This document shows positions 1-6,361 of a stretch of 11,297 bases of DNA, piece after piece. The position numbers and the translations under genes were made by a program. Position 1 is the first letter of the stretch, and every line of letters starts with the position of its first letter. The DNA comes from Rhodobacteraceae bacterium UBA6273 (lineage in GTDB: Bacteria; Pseudomonadota; Alphaproteobacteria; Rhodobacterales; Rhodobacteraceae), in NCBI GenBank assembly GCA_002440625.1, contig DJUV01000170.1, forward strand, positions 1-11,297, read 5' to 3'. The notes beneath the pieces were generated by a model, which saw nothing but the letters and a program-made list of their open reading frames with translations, made no database searches and was not told the DNA's origin.

Positions 1-849
1 CCATGGCCCCATGCGCCCGCCCATGGCCATGCCGATCCCGGCGCCCATGCCGGCCCCCATCGCGGCGCCCGCCGCGCCACCGTCGCCGCGCGCCAGTGCC
101 TCGGCGGCGTTGAACTGCATGAAGCGATTGAGGTCGCCAACGATGCCCATCGAGGTCCGCTTGTCCAGGGCGGCCTCGACGACTTCCGGCAGGCTGATGT
201 TCTCGATGTAGAATTCCGGGATCGTCATGCCATAAGCCGCGATGGCGGGGGTGATCGCGGTGGCGACGATCTTGCCAAGGTCCTGCGTGTTTGCTGCCAT
301 GTCGAGAACCGGAATCCCGGAGGAGGCGATGACGCGGGAAAACTCCTGCACGATGATGTTGCGGATCTGGAAGCTGATCTCATCGGCGGTGAACTCGCCA
401 TCGGTGCCGACGATCTCGGACAGGAACTTGCCCGGATCGGCGACGCGCATGACATAGGTGCCGTAGGCGCGCAGGCGCACCGGCCCGAATTCCGGGTCGC
501 GGGCGATGATCGGGTTCTTGGTGCCCCATTTCTGGTCGGTGAAGCGGGTGGTGTTGACGAAGTAGATCTCGGACTTGAAGGGCGACTTGAAGCCGTGGTC
601 CCAGTGCTGAAGCGTCGTCAGGATCGGCATGTTGTTGGTCTCAAGCATGTAGAGACCGGGGGTAAAGACATCGGCGATCTGGCCTTCATGGACAAAGACC
701 GCCGCCTGACCTTCGCGCACCGTCAGCTTGGCGCCGTACTTGATCGCGTGTCCCTCACGCTCGAACCGCCAGACCATCGTGTCGCGCGTATCGTCCGTCC
801 AGTGGATGACGTCGATGAATTCGCCGGTGAGGAAATCGAGAATACCCAT
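1..849 (-). CDS. SPFH-domain protein of the YdjI / virion-core-like family (3' end missing)
   Basis: Reading frame of 283 codons from ATG at 849 to the left edge with no stop, so the C-terminus lies outside. SPFH proteins assemble on membranes as scaffolds; this subgroup is usually annotated SPFH domain-containing or virion core protein, and B. subtilis YdjI belongs to it. The N-terminus MGILDFLTGEFIDVI and the EGQAAVF segment (46-52) followed by FTPGLYMLET (62-71) are typical of the subgroup. Residues 30-230 form the SPFH region. From residue 255 it becomes Gly/Ala/Met-rich (GAAMGAGMGAGIGMAMGG), the usual linker before a C-terminal zinc ribbon in this family, which would lie off the window. 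No signal peptide or transmembrane helix is seen. A strong AAGGAGAG ribosome site lies 5 nt before the ATG. It is the last visible gene of a minus-strand series, 25 nt after the DUF2927 gene. Family assignment is confident; the cellular role is not known. Confidence 0.88.
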   Translation of the reverse strand, partial: MGILDFLTGEFIDVIHWTDDTRDTMVWRFEREGHAIKYGAKLTVREGQAAVFVHEGQIADVFTPGLYMLETNNMPILTTLQHWDHGFKSPFKSEIYFVNTTRFTDQKWGTKNPIIARDPEFGPVRLRAYGTYVMRVADPGKFLSEIVGTDGEFTADEISFQIRNIIVQEFSRVIASSGIPVLDMAANTQDLGKIVATAITPAIAAYGMTIPEFYIENISLPEVVEAALDKRTSMGIVGDLNRFMQFNAAEALARGDGGAAGAAMGAGMGAGIGMAMGGRMGPW

Positions 850-874
850 AACACTCTCCTTCGTTTTTCGGGCG

Positions 875-1795
875 TCAGCTTTCGCCGCCCATGAGACCTG
901 CCGCGATCACCTCGACGATCGGCCGCGCTTCGGCCAGCGTCATGCCGGGCTTCAGGCGCGGATCGTAGAGCATCTTCAGCATCAGTTCGTCCTGCCGCGT
1001 CAGCAGCGCGAATTCCTCGTTGTCGTTGAAGATCGAGGGCCGCGCGCGGGGGCTGTCGTTGATGAGGCCCATGCTCTGCGCCAGTTCCTCGTGGATGCAA
1101 AGCGCCCTGAGCTTCGGCGTCATCTCGCCCCGGATAACCGAAACCGCGCGGTCAATCACGGGGCTTTTGCCGGGGGAGAAGGTGAAGGCCGTGCAGTAGA
1201 TGTCGGGCCGCATCTCTTCGACCGAACGGATCGCGGCGGCGCTCGTCTGGGGCGCCGCAGCGCGGATCAGGGCGTCGGCGCTCGTCCGTTCCTCGGGGTT
1301 GAGGATAAAAACGGTGTGATTGGGGTTGCGGTCGGTCAGCACCACGGGATGGCCGGTGATCCGGGCGAGGTGGCGGGTGAACTCGCCCAAGGCGGCACGG
1401 TCGGCGGTGCGCTGGTCTTCGGGGATGGATGCGCCGAAGGAAAGCGCCACGCGCATCGGCGCCTGCCAGCGGTGGAGCGTGCTTTCCGCGCCTCCGGCGA
1501 CCAAGGCGCCGTTCGTCTCGGTGAACTCGTCGTAAAAGGCGATGGCGATGAAGTTCTCGACGAGGTCGCGCGTGGTAAAGGGCGTGTCCGGCCCGCCGCC
1601 ATCCTCGCGCATGCGGCCCTGGCCAAGGTAGTTTGCCTCGACCTTCCGGTAGTAATCCTGCCCCGCCTTCGTCGCAGCCGAAGGCTCAGGCGCAGGCGGG
1701 GGCAGGGCGGGCGGCGGTGGCAAGGGCGCAGTACTGACGCAAGCGGCCAGAAGTGCCGTCGTCAGTAGGGCCGGAAGGAGGAAGCCTTTGCGCAT
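875..1795 (-). CDS. DUF2927-domain putative lipoprotein
   Basis: Protein of 306 residues. Residues 1-19 form a lipoprotein signal peptide: MRKG, a hydrophobic core, then lipobox LAAC with Cys19 as the probable lipidation site. A proline-rich spacer follows (PPPP at 26-29, PPP at 32-34), then a folded domain from about residue 70 to 300. That domain has the features I associate with DUF2927: CIHEELAQSMGLINDS at 233-248, SIFNDNEEFALLTRQDE at 254-270 and MLYDPRLKPGM at 275-285. HEELAQ resembles a zinc-protease helix but lacks the second histidine of HExxH, so protease activity should not be assumed. The residue after Cys19 is Val, not Asp, which by the E. coli Lol rule would favour the outer membrane (inference). 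The gene lies 16 nt after telA and 25 nt before the SPFH gene on the same strand, so it is probably cotranscribed. The domain call is fairly sure; the function is unknown. Confidence 0.85.
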   Translation of the reverse strand: MRKGFLLPALLTTALLAACVSTAPLPPPPALPPPAPEPSAATKAGQDYYRKVEANYLGQGRMREDGGGPDTPFTTRDLVENFIAIAFYDEFTETNGALVAGGAESTLHRWQAPMRVALSFGASIPEDQRTADRAALGEFTRHLARITGHPVVLTDRNPNHTVFILNPEERTSADALIRAAAPQTSAAAIRSVEEMRPDIYCTAFTFSPGKSPVIDRAVSVIRGEMTPKLRALCIHEELAQSMGLINDSPRARPSIFNDNEEFALLTRQDELMLKMLYDPRLKPGMTLAEARPIVEVIAAGLMGGES

Positions 1796-1811
1796 GATGC
1801 CCGCTCTCGCC

Positions 1812-2996
1812 TCAGACGCTGCCGCCGATATTGGCGCCGCTGCCCGTTGTCCGCGATTTTGCGGCGGCCAAAGTGTCGCGCAGGTCGGCCTCCATCTTCT
1901 TCAGGTCCACCTCGGCGGCGGCACGCTTGCGCTTGCCCTCGTCGGCGATCCTGAGGCTGTCCTCGATGGTGCCGATCAGGTCGGCATTGGCCGCCTTCAC
2001 CGCCTCGATGTCGAAGACACCACGCTCCATCTCGGTCCGCACCACCTCATTGGCCTGCCGCAGGTTCTTGGCATTCGCCGTCAGAAGTTCATTCGTCAGG
2101 TCGTTCGCCTCGCGCACGGCAGTTGCCGCCTCGGACGACCGCTGGATCGTCACCGCCTGCGCAAGCTGGGTTTCCCAGAGCGGCACCGTGTTGACGAGGG
2201 TGGAGTTGATCTTGGTTACGAGGCTCTTGTCGTTCTCCTGCACCAGCCGGATCGAGGGCAGCGACTGCATCGTCACCTGCCGGGTCAGCTTCAGGTCATG
2301 CACCCGCCGTTCCAGATCGTCGCGGGCGGAACGGATGTCGCGCAACTCCTGCGCCTTCATCACCTTGTCGGCCTCGGGCGCGGCATTGACCGCCGCCTCC
2401 CTCGCCGGAATTTCCGACGCGTCGATCTCGCGCAGCTTTTCCTCGCCCGCCGCGATGTAAAGTGCCAGTTCGTCGTAGAAATTCAGCGTCTTCGCATAAA
2501 GGATGTCCAGCGACTTGATATCCTTGAGCAATTTGTGCTCATGGCCCAGAAGGTCGCCGGTGATCTTGTCGATCTGGTCCTGTACCTGTTCGAACCGCGC
2601 CACGAATTTGGCGAAGGGGGCGGTGCGGCCCAGAAGCTTTTCCCACCACGACAGCTTGCGCCTAACGTCAAGCTCCGAGACGGAAAACCCCCGGATCGTG
2701 GTGACGATGTTGCGCAAGCTGTCGCCTGCGGGGCCGACGTCCTTGTTGCGCACATCCGCCAGCATCGCCTGACTGATCTGTTGCAATTCAGCCTGTGCGG
2801 CCGAGCCAAAATTGACGATGGAGCCGGTGTCGGACATGTCAAGCTCGGCCATGCGCTTGCGGATTTCGGCGGCGACCGGGGCCGGGGCTTCGGGCAGGGC
2901 CACGACCTCCTTGCCGGGTTCGGGCAGGACCACGGCGGTCACTTCCTCGACGGCGGCCAGCGCCTTTGCGGCTTCCTCGCGGGTTGCATCGGACAT
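1812..2996 (-). CDS. TelA-family (toxic anion resistance) protein
   Basis: 394 residues, full family length. Residues about 55-385 match the TelA/YaaN family, whose members were first linked to tellurite resistance but whose biochemical role is unclear. Recognisable parts are WWEKLLGRTAPFAKFVARFE (117-136), the helical stretch DQIDKITGDLLGHEHKLL (140-157), the segment LYAKTLNFYDELALYI (166-181) and a long helical C-terminal half rich in Ala, Glu and Arg. Residues 1-45 are acidic and Ala/Pro-rich and probably disordered. There is no signal peptide or membrane segment, so it is probably cytosolic and may dock on the membrane through a partner. The ATG lies one base after the stop of the XpaC gene, and its AAGGAGAGG ribosome site sits inside the last XpaC codons, so translation is likely coupled. 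XpaC and TelA are also neighbours in B. subtilis (xpaC-yaaN), which supports a joint function. The tellurite label is historical; no tellurite role is shown here. Confidence 0.93.
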   Translation of the reverse strand: MSDATREEAAKALAAVEEVTAVVLPEPGKEVVALPEAPAPVAAEIRKRMAELDMSDTGSIVNFGSAAQAELQQISQAMLADVRNKDVGPAGDSLRNIVTTIRGFSVSELDVRRKLSWWEKLLGRTAPFAKFVARFEQVQDQIDKITGDLLGHEHKLLKDIKSLDILYAKTLNFYDELALYIAAGEEKLREIDASEIPAREAAVNAAPEADKVMKAQELRDIRSARDDLERRVHDLKLTRQVTMQSLPSIRLVQENDKSLVTKINSTLVNTVPLWETQLAQAVTIQRSSEAATAVREANDLTNELLTANAKNLRQANEVVRTEMERGVFDIEAVKAANADLIGTIEDSLRIADEGKRKRAAAEVDLKKMEADLRDTLAAAKSRTTGSGANIGGSV

Positions 2997-2997
2997 T

Positions 2998-3894
2998 TCA
3001 GGCCTCTCCTTCAGGCTTGGAGTTCAGGTCGAGTACAACGCCCTCGCGCTGCAACCGTTCACGCAGGACCGAAATTTCCACATCAAGGTCGCTGCGGTTG
3101 TCGGACAGAAGCGCGCGGGTGCGCTGGGCAAAATTGGTCTCAAGATCGGTCAGAAGCGCCTCATAGTCGGCGCGGGCCGAGGTGTCCTTTTCGCGCCGCC
3201 AGAGATCGGCGAACTTGATCGTCGCATCGCGGGCGCCCATCAGGTAGACGCCAAGATAGCGCCGCGCGGCGGTCAGGTCGCGGGGGTCGTCCTCCACCGT
3301 GCGGAAGAGCGTGCGGGCGGTGGCGGCGAAGCGGTCGATCCGGTCGGAAAGCTGGCGGTCGGCAAGGGGCAGGGCGGCGGCGCGCATCTCGGTCAGGTAG
3401 CCTTCGCCTTCAGCCACGATCCTCGCGGCGCGGTCCTGCTGGTAGGTGTCGACGCCTTCCATGCCCTTGTCGGTCATCGGGTCGGGGCCGAAGGTGAGGA
3501 AATGCAAGGCCGTCCCGGCAAGGCCGGTCAGGACCGGCAGGATCATCCCGGCGCCGGTGCTCGCCGCCGCGAGCCCGAGGCCGAGGCCGGTCAGGAGGCT
3601 GCCGAAGATCTTCCGGGGGAAGGCGGGGCGGCGGGCGGTCCGCCTTTCGTCATAGGCTTCCTTGGCGCGGATACCCTCGCGTGTCAGCCAGGTGGCGAGG
3701 AGGAGCGCCGCGAAGGCGAGGAGAAACCGCAGCATGTCGGCAGGGTCCTGCACGAAGGCCTTGGCCGCGAAGATGAGGCTGAGGAGAAAGACCATCCGCG
3801 TCCACCGTTCCGCCCTGCTCGGTATCCGGCGGGCGGGGCGTACGGCGTCGGCAGAGGCGTCCGGGCTGTAGCGTCCGCGGTAGCGTTCGGCCAT
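2998..3894 (-). CDS. XpaC-family membrane protein (annotated 5-bromo-4-chloroindolyl phosphate hydrolysis protein)
   Basis: 298 residues. After a basic N-terminus (1-32) come hydrophobic segments at about 33-48 and 54-71, and a longer Gly/Ala-rich one at 97-137 that could hold one or two helices. The rest (138-298) is a charged, mostly helical cytoplasmic-looking domain ending in coiled-coil-like sequence (DLDVEISVLRERLQREG, 269-285). Layout and pairing with TelA fit the XpaC family, named from hydrolysis of the X-phosphate dye in B. subtilis; no phosphatase active-site motif is visible and the enzymatic name is doubtful. Its ATG overlaps the stop of the 27-codon ORF upstream by one base (TGATG), and its own stop is one base before telA, so the three are probably translationally coupled. 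Family assignment rests on layout and neighbours more than on a single diagnostic motif. Confidence 0.8.
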   Translation of the reverse strand: MAERYRGRYSPDASADAVRPARRIPSRAERWTRMVFLLSLIFAAKAFVQDPADMLRFLLAFAALLLATWLTREGIRAKEAYDERRTARRPAFPRKIFGSLLTGLGLGLAAASTGAGMILPVLTGLAGTALHFLTFGPDPMTDKGMEGVDTYQQDRAARIVAEGEGYLTEMRAAALPLADRQLSDRIDRFAATARTLFRTVEDDPRDLTAARRYLGVYLMGARDATIKFADLWRREKDTSARADYEALLTDLETNFAQRTRALLSDNRSDLDVEISVLRERLQREGVVLDLNSKPEGEA

Positions 3895-3977
3895 CAGACG
3901 CCCCCCGTGACGGCAACATAGATCATCAGCCCCAGAAGCAGCACATAGGCTATCCGCTGCAAGCCGCCTTCATTCAT
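3894..3977 (-). CDS. 27-residue single-pass membrane peptide, first ORF of the XpaC-TelA group
   Basis: Short frame ATG (3977) to TGA (3894). It encodes MNEGGLQRIAYVLLLGLMIY followed by VAVTGGV. Residues 9-24 form a strongly hydrophobic helix with Arg8 before it, so a one-pass inner-membrane peptide with the N-terminus inside is the natural reading. A purine-rich GGGGGCGAG stretch lies just before the ATG, and the stop overlaps the XpaC start (TGATG). This arrangement, a ribosome site, a membrane helix and a stop-start overlap, is better explained by a real small gene or translated leader than by chance, but its size makes it easy to miss. It could be a subunit or anchor for the XpaC/TelA complex, or simply a coupling leader. 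No known family is recognised. Confidence 0.6.
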   Translation of the reverse strand: MNEGGLQRIAYVLLLGLMIYVAVTGGV

Positions 3978-3985
3978 GCACTCGC

Positions 3986-4012
3986 CCCCAAATCACGGAC
4001 CCCAAATTACGG
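3986..4012 (-). repeat. 13-bp direct repeat upstream of the XpaC-TelA group
   Basis: Plus-strand CCCCAAATCACGG (3986-3998) and CCCCAAATTACGG (4000-4012) differ at one base and are spaced with a 14-bp period. On the coding (minus) strand they read CCGTAATTTGGGG then CCGTGATTTGGGG, and the nearer copy ends 8 bases before the small-ORF ATG, merging with its ribosome site. The place is right for an operator or a leader element controlling the whole group. No convincing -35/-10 pair was found beside it. A recent small duplication is the alternative. Confidence 0.5.
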
Positions 4013-4119
4013 GCCGAAGACTGGCACGTTGCCATGCCAAGGCCAAGCCCTGCCGCAGGGGGAATTGTCGCGGTTTCGGCCCCCGAAAGGCGCAGGGCGG
4101 GTTCCCGCCGCCCGAAGGG

Positions 4120-5739
4120 TCAACCCTTGCGCGGCGGCCCCTTGCGCGGCCCGCCAGGCTTGCTGCCGGGGCCGGAGCGTTGGGGTCGGTCGCCACCCTC
4201 ACGCGGCTTGCCGGCATAGGGCTTGCGGTCGCCGGAGGGCTTGCCAGCGTAGGGCTTGCGATCACCCGCAGGCTTGGCGGCGCGGAACGGACGCTCGCCA
4301 TCCGCTGTCCGCTCGTGCGGTGCACGTGGCCGGTCGCCATCTTCACGCGGCTTGCCGTAGGGCTTGCGGTCACCGGCAGGCGTGCCAGCGTAGGGTTTGC
4401 GGTCGCCCGCGGGCTTGCTGGCGCGGAACGGGCGTTCGCCATCCTCGGTCCGCTCGCGCGGTGCGCGGGGCCGATCGCCCTCCTCGCGCGGCTTGCCGTA
4501 GGGCTTGCGGTCGCCTGCGGGCTTGCCGGCGTATGGCTTACGCTCGCCAGCAGGCTTGCCGGCGCGGAACGGACGTTCGCCATCCGCCGTCCGCTCGCGC
4601 GGCGTGCGGGGCTGGTCGCCATCCTCGCGCGGTTTGCCGTAAGGCTTGCGGTCACCGGCGGGCTTGCCATAGGGCTTGCGGTCGCCATCTTCGCGCGGTT
4701 TTGCGCGGTAGGGCCGGTCGGCGCGGGCCTCGCCCCCTTCGTCGGCACGGACGGGCCGGGGGCGGGGACGTTCTTCGCCGCTCCGGGTGCCACCTGCATA
4801 GGGTTTCCGGTCGCCGGCGGGCTTGCCGCCACGGGCCGGGCGCCTGTCGCCATCCTCGCCCCGGGACGGGCGGGGGCGGTCGGAGCGTGCGCCATGCGAC
4901 TTGGCACCGAAGCTGCGGGCCGGGCGGTCGCCGCCCTTGTCTGCCGGTCTGCCGCGCGGTTTTCTCTCGGGCTTGCCCTCGGCATCGGTCTCGCCGCCGG
5001 TTCCCAATTGTTCGCGCAGCACGCGCTGCTTCACTTCGACGACGTCGCCGGGCTTCATCGTGTTCAGCCGGAACGGCCCGTAGCTCACGCGGATCAGCCG
5101 GTTCACGGTCAGCCCGACCTCGGTCATCGCGCGGCGGATCTCGCGGTTCTTGCCCTCGCGGATGCCGACGGTCAGCCAGGCATTTGCGCCCTGCTGCTTG
5201 TCGAGCGAGACCTCCATCGGCTGGAAATCCTCACCATCGATGGTCATGCCGCGGCGGAGGGGATCGAAGGTCGCCTCGTTCGGGCGGCCGTTGACGCGGA
5301 CGCGGTATTTCCTGAGCCAGCCGGTGGTGGGAAGCTCCAGCTTGCGCTTCAACTCGCCATCGTTGGTGAGGAGAAGGAGCCCCTCGGAGGTCAGGTCGAG
5401 CCGCCCGACGGACATCACCCGCGGCATCCCCTCGGGCATGGTGTCGAAAACGGTCTGGCGGCCCTTTTCGTCCTTGGCCGAAGTCACGAGGCCGACCGGC
5501 TTGTAGTAAAGCCAGAGCCGGGCGGCCTGCGGCGCGTCGATGGGCTTGCCGTCAAGCGTCACGCGGTCTGAGGGCAGGACGTCAAGCGCCGGGCTTTCCG
5601 CCTTGACGCCGTTGACCGTGACGCGGCCTTCGATCACCATCTTCTCGGCGTCGCGGCGCGAGGCGATGCCGGCGCGGGCCATGACCTTGGCGATCCGTTC
5701 GCCCTTCGGCTCGGCGCCCTTCGGTTCTTCATCACTCAT
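4120..5739 (-). CDS. rluB: RluB/RsuA-type 23S rRNA pseudouridine synthase with a long repetitive basic tail
   Basis: 539 residues from ATG 5739 (MSDEEPKGAEPKGERIAKVM). An S4 RNA-binding domain spans about 14-70 (GERIAKVMARAGIASRRDAE), followed by the RsuA/RluB/RluE/RluF catalytic domain to about 245. Within it are YYKPVGLVTS (78-87), the catalytic-loop motif VGRLDLTSEGLLLLTNDG with predicted nucleophile Asp115, and EGKNREIRR (195-203). By family it isomerises a uridine to pseudouridine in ribosomal RNA; E. coli RluB acts on U2605 of 23S rRNA, but exact specificity here is inferred. Residues about 249-539, more than half the protein, are Arg/Lys/Pro/Gly/Asp-rich, probably disordered, and contain three 47-residue tandem repeats. 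The frame stays open upstream to 6030, but the S4 domain begins directly after 5739 and the upstream part would run antisense through tadA, so 5739 is chosen. The gene is divergent from tadA with 97 bases between the two starts. Confidence 0.92.
   Translation of the reverse strand: MSDEEPKGAEPKGERIAKVMARAGIASRRDAEKMVIEGRVTVNGVKAESPALDVLPSDRVTLDGKPIDAPQAARLWLYYKPVGLVTSAKDEKGRQTVFDTMPEGMPRVMSVGRLDLTSEGLLLLTNDGELKRKLELPTTGWLRKYRVRVNGRPNEATFDPLRRGMTIDGEDFQPMEVSLDKQQGANAWLTVGIREGKNREIRRAMTEVGLTVNRLIRVSYGPFRLNTMKPGDVVEVKQRVLREQLGTGGETDAEGKPERKPRGRPADKGGDRPARSFGAKSHGARSDRPRPSRGEDGDRRPARGGKPAGDRKPYAGGTRSGEERPRPRPVRADEGGEARADRPYRAKPREDGDRKPYGKPAGDRKPYGKPREDGDQPRTPRERTADGERPFRAGKPAGERKPYAGKPAGDRKPYGKPREEGDRPRAPRERTEDGERPFRASKPAGDRKPYAGTPAGDRKPYGKPREDGDRPRAPHERTADGERPFRAAKPAGDRKPYAGKPSGDRKPYAGKPREGGDRPQRSGPGSKPGGPRKGPPRKG
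4243..4665 (-). repeat. Three 141-bp in-frame tandem repeats inside rluB
   Basis: The units are 4525-4665, 4384-4524 and 4243-4383, encoding RluB residues 359-405, 406-452 and 453-499, each exactly 47 residues. Each unit runs through DRKPYGKPRE, GDRPR or GDQPR, ERT, DGERPFRA and DRKPYAG. Degenerate half-units continue on both sides (residues about 303-358 and 500-520). The copies differ by few amino acids but by many silent bases, so they are not a fresh duplication; the protein pattern seems to be kept. This is coding sequence, not a CRISPR array. Confidence 0.9.
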
Positions 5740-5836
5740 GGCGGCCCCCGGCTGGAATTGAAGCGTGGCTTCTAGCGCCAAACCGCGCGGTAGGGAAGCA
5801 CTTGCATGGGGCGGTCCGGGCGGGGCATGAGAGGGC

Positions 5837-6298
5837 ATGGGCGAATTCACCAGCCATATGGATGCGGCACTGGCCGAGGCGCGGGCGGCGGGGGCGCGGG
5901 GCGAGGTGCCGGTGGGCGCCGTGATCGTCGCACCGGACGGGCGCATCGTGGCGCGGGCGGGCAACCGGACCCGCGAGATGAACGATCCGACGGCCCATGC
6001 CGAAGTGCTGGCGCTCCGCGCCGCTTGCATCGCTGCCGGGTCGGAGCGGCTGCCGGGGCACGACCTTTACGTCACGCTCGAACCCTGCCCGATGTGCGCG
6101 GCGGCGATTTCCTTCGCGCGGGTGGCGCGGGTTTACTTTGGCGCCGAGGACCCGAAATCGGGCGGGGTGCTGCACGGGGCGCGGGTGTTCTCGCATCCGC
6201 AGTGCCACCATGCGCCGGAGGTCTATGACGGGATTGGTGGCGGCGAGGCGGCGGCGCTGCTCAGGGAGTTCTTCGCCGGACGGCGCGACGGCGGATAG
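5837..6298 (+). CDS. tadA: tRNA-specific adenosine deaminase TadA
   Basis: 153 residues, normal for the family. It deaminates the wobble adenosine of tRNA-Arg(ACG) to inosine. The zinc site is complete: His54 and catalytic Glu56 in TAHAEVLALR, and Cys84 and Cys87 in LEPCPMCAAAI. GEVPVGAVIV (22-31) and FGAEDPKSGG (101-110) are also typical of TadA rather than of free-nucleoside deaminases. The start at 5837 gives the usual FTSHMDAALAEA N-terminus; its ribosome site is poor (GAGAGGG lies too close to the ATG), and ATG 5858 is a possible shorter start. It is divergent from rluB and converges with epmA on the hairpin just after its stop. Confidence 0.96.
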   Translation: MGEFTSHMDAALAEARAAGARGEVPVGAVIVAPDGRIVARAGNRTREMNDPTAHAEVLALRAACIAAGSERLPGHDLYVTLEPCPMCAAAISFARVARVYFGAEDPKSGGVLHGARVFSHPQCHHAPEVYDGIGGGEAAALLREFFAGRRDGG

Positions 6299-6299
6299 G

Positions 6300-6340
6300 C
6301 CGGGAGGGCGCTGCCCTCCCGGACCCTCCCGGGGTATTTG
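6300..6340. terminator. GC-rich hairpin between convergent tadA and epmA; likely bidirectional terminator and dispersed-repeat type
   Basis: A perfect 10-bp inverted repeat, CCGGGAGGGC (6300-6309) and GCCCTCCCGG (6313-6322), with a 3-base loop begins one base after the tadA stop. A second copy of the right arm (CCCTCCCGG, 6324-6332) follows, then GGGTATTTG. The position between two convergent stops fits a bidirectional terminator. No T-run of the classic kind is present. I recall similar hairpin plus GGGGTATTTGGG tails at many intergenic sites in Rhodobacterales genomes; that is memory, not a search. Confidence 0.65.
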
Positions 6341-6361
6341 GGCAACGAAGAAGCAGCGGTT

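Noticed and set aside
1788..3218. A 476-codon plus-strand frame across telA.
   Set aside because: It is antisense to TelA, XpaC and part of DUF2927 and shows no recognisable domain; this is typical shadow coding in high-GC DNA.
4074..4109. Small hairpins after the rluB stop (TTTCGG/CCGAAA at 4074-4088 and GGCGGG/CCCGCC at 4096-4109).
   Set aside because: The stems are only 6 bp, one loop is 2 bases, and no T-run follows on the minus strand, so a terminator is not supported.
4243..4665. A CRISPR-like or satellite array.
   Set aside because: The period is exactly 141 bases and in frame, the units are contiguous with no unique spacers, and they encode the RluB tail.
3976..5571. A 531-codon open frame on the plus strand opposite rluB.
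   Set aside because: It mirrors the GC-rich repeat-coding region of rluB; its composition is Ala/Gly/Leu-rich with no domain, and the minus-strand frame carries the complete RluB motifs.
5782..5791. A 10-bp palindrome ACCGCGCGGT in the rluB-tadA intergenic space.
   Set aside because: Palindromes of this length are expected several times by chance in 11 kb of GC-rich DNA, and no second site or promoter lines up with it.
5740..6030. An upstream extension of the rluB frame by 97 codons.
   Set aside because: It would run antisense through tadA, and the S4 domain starts directly after the ATG at 5739.
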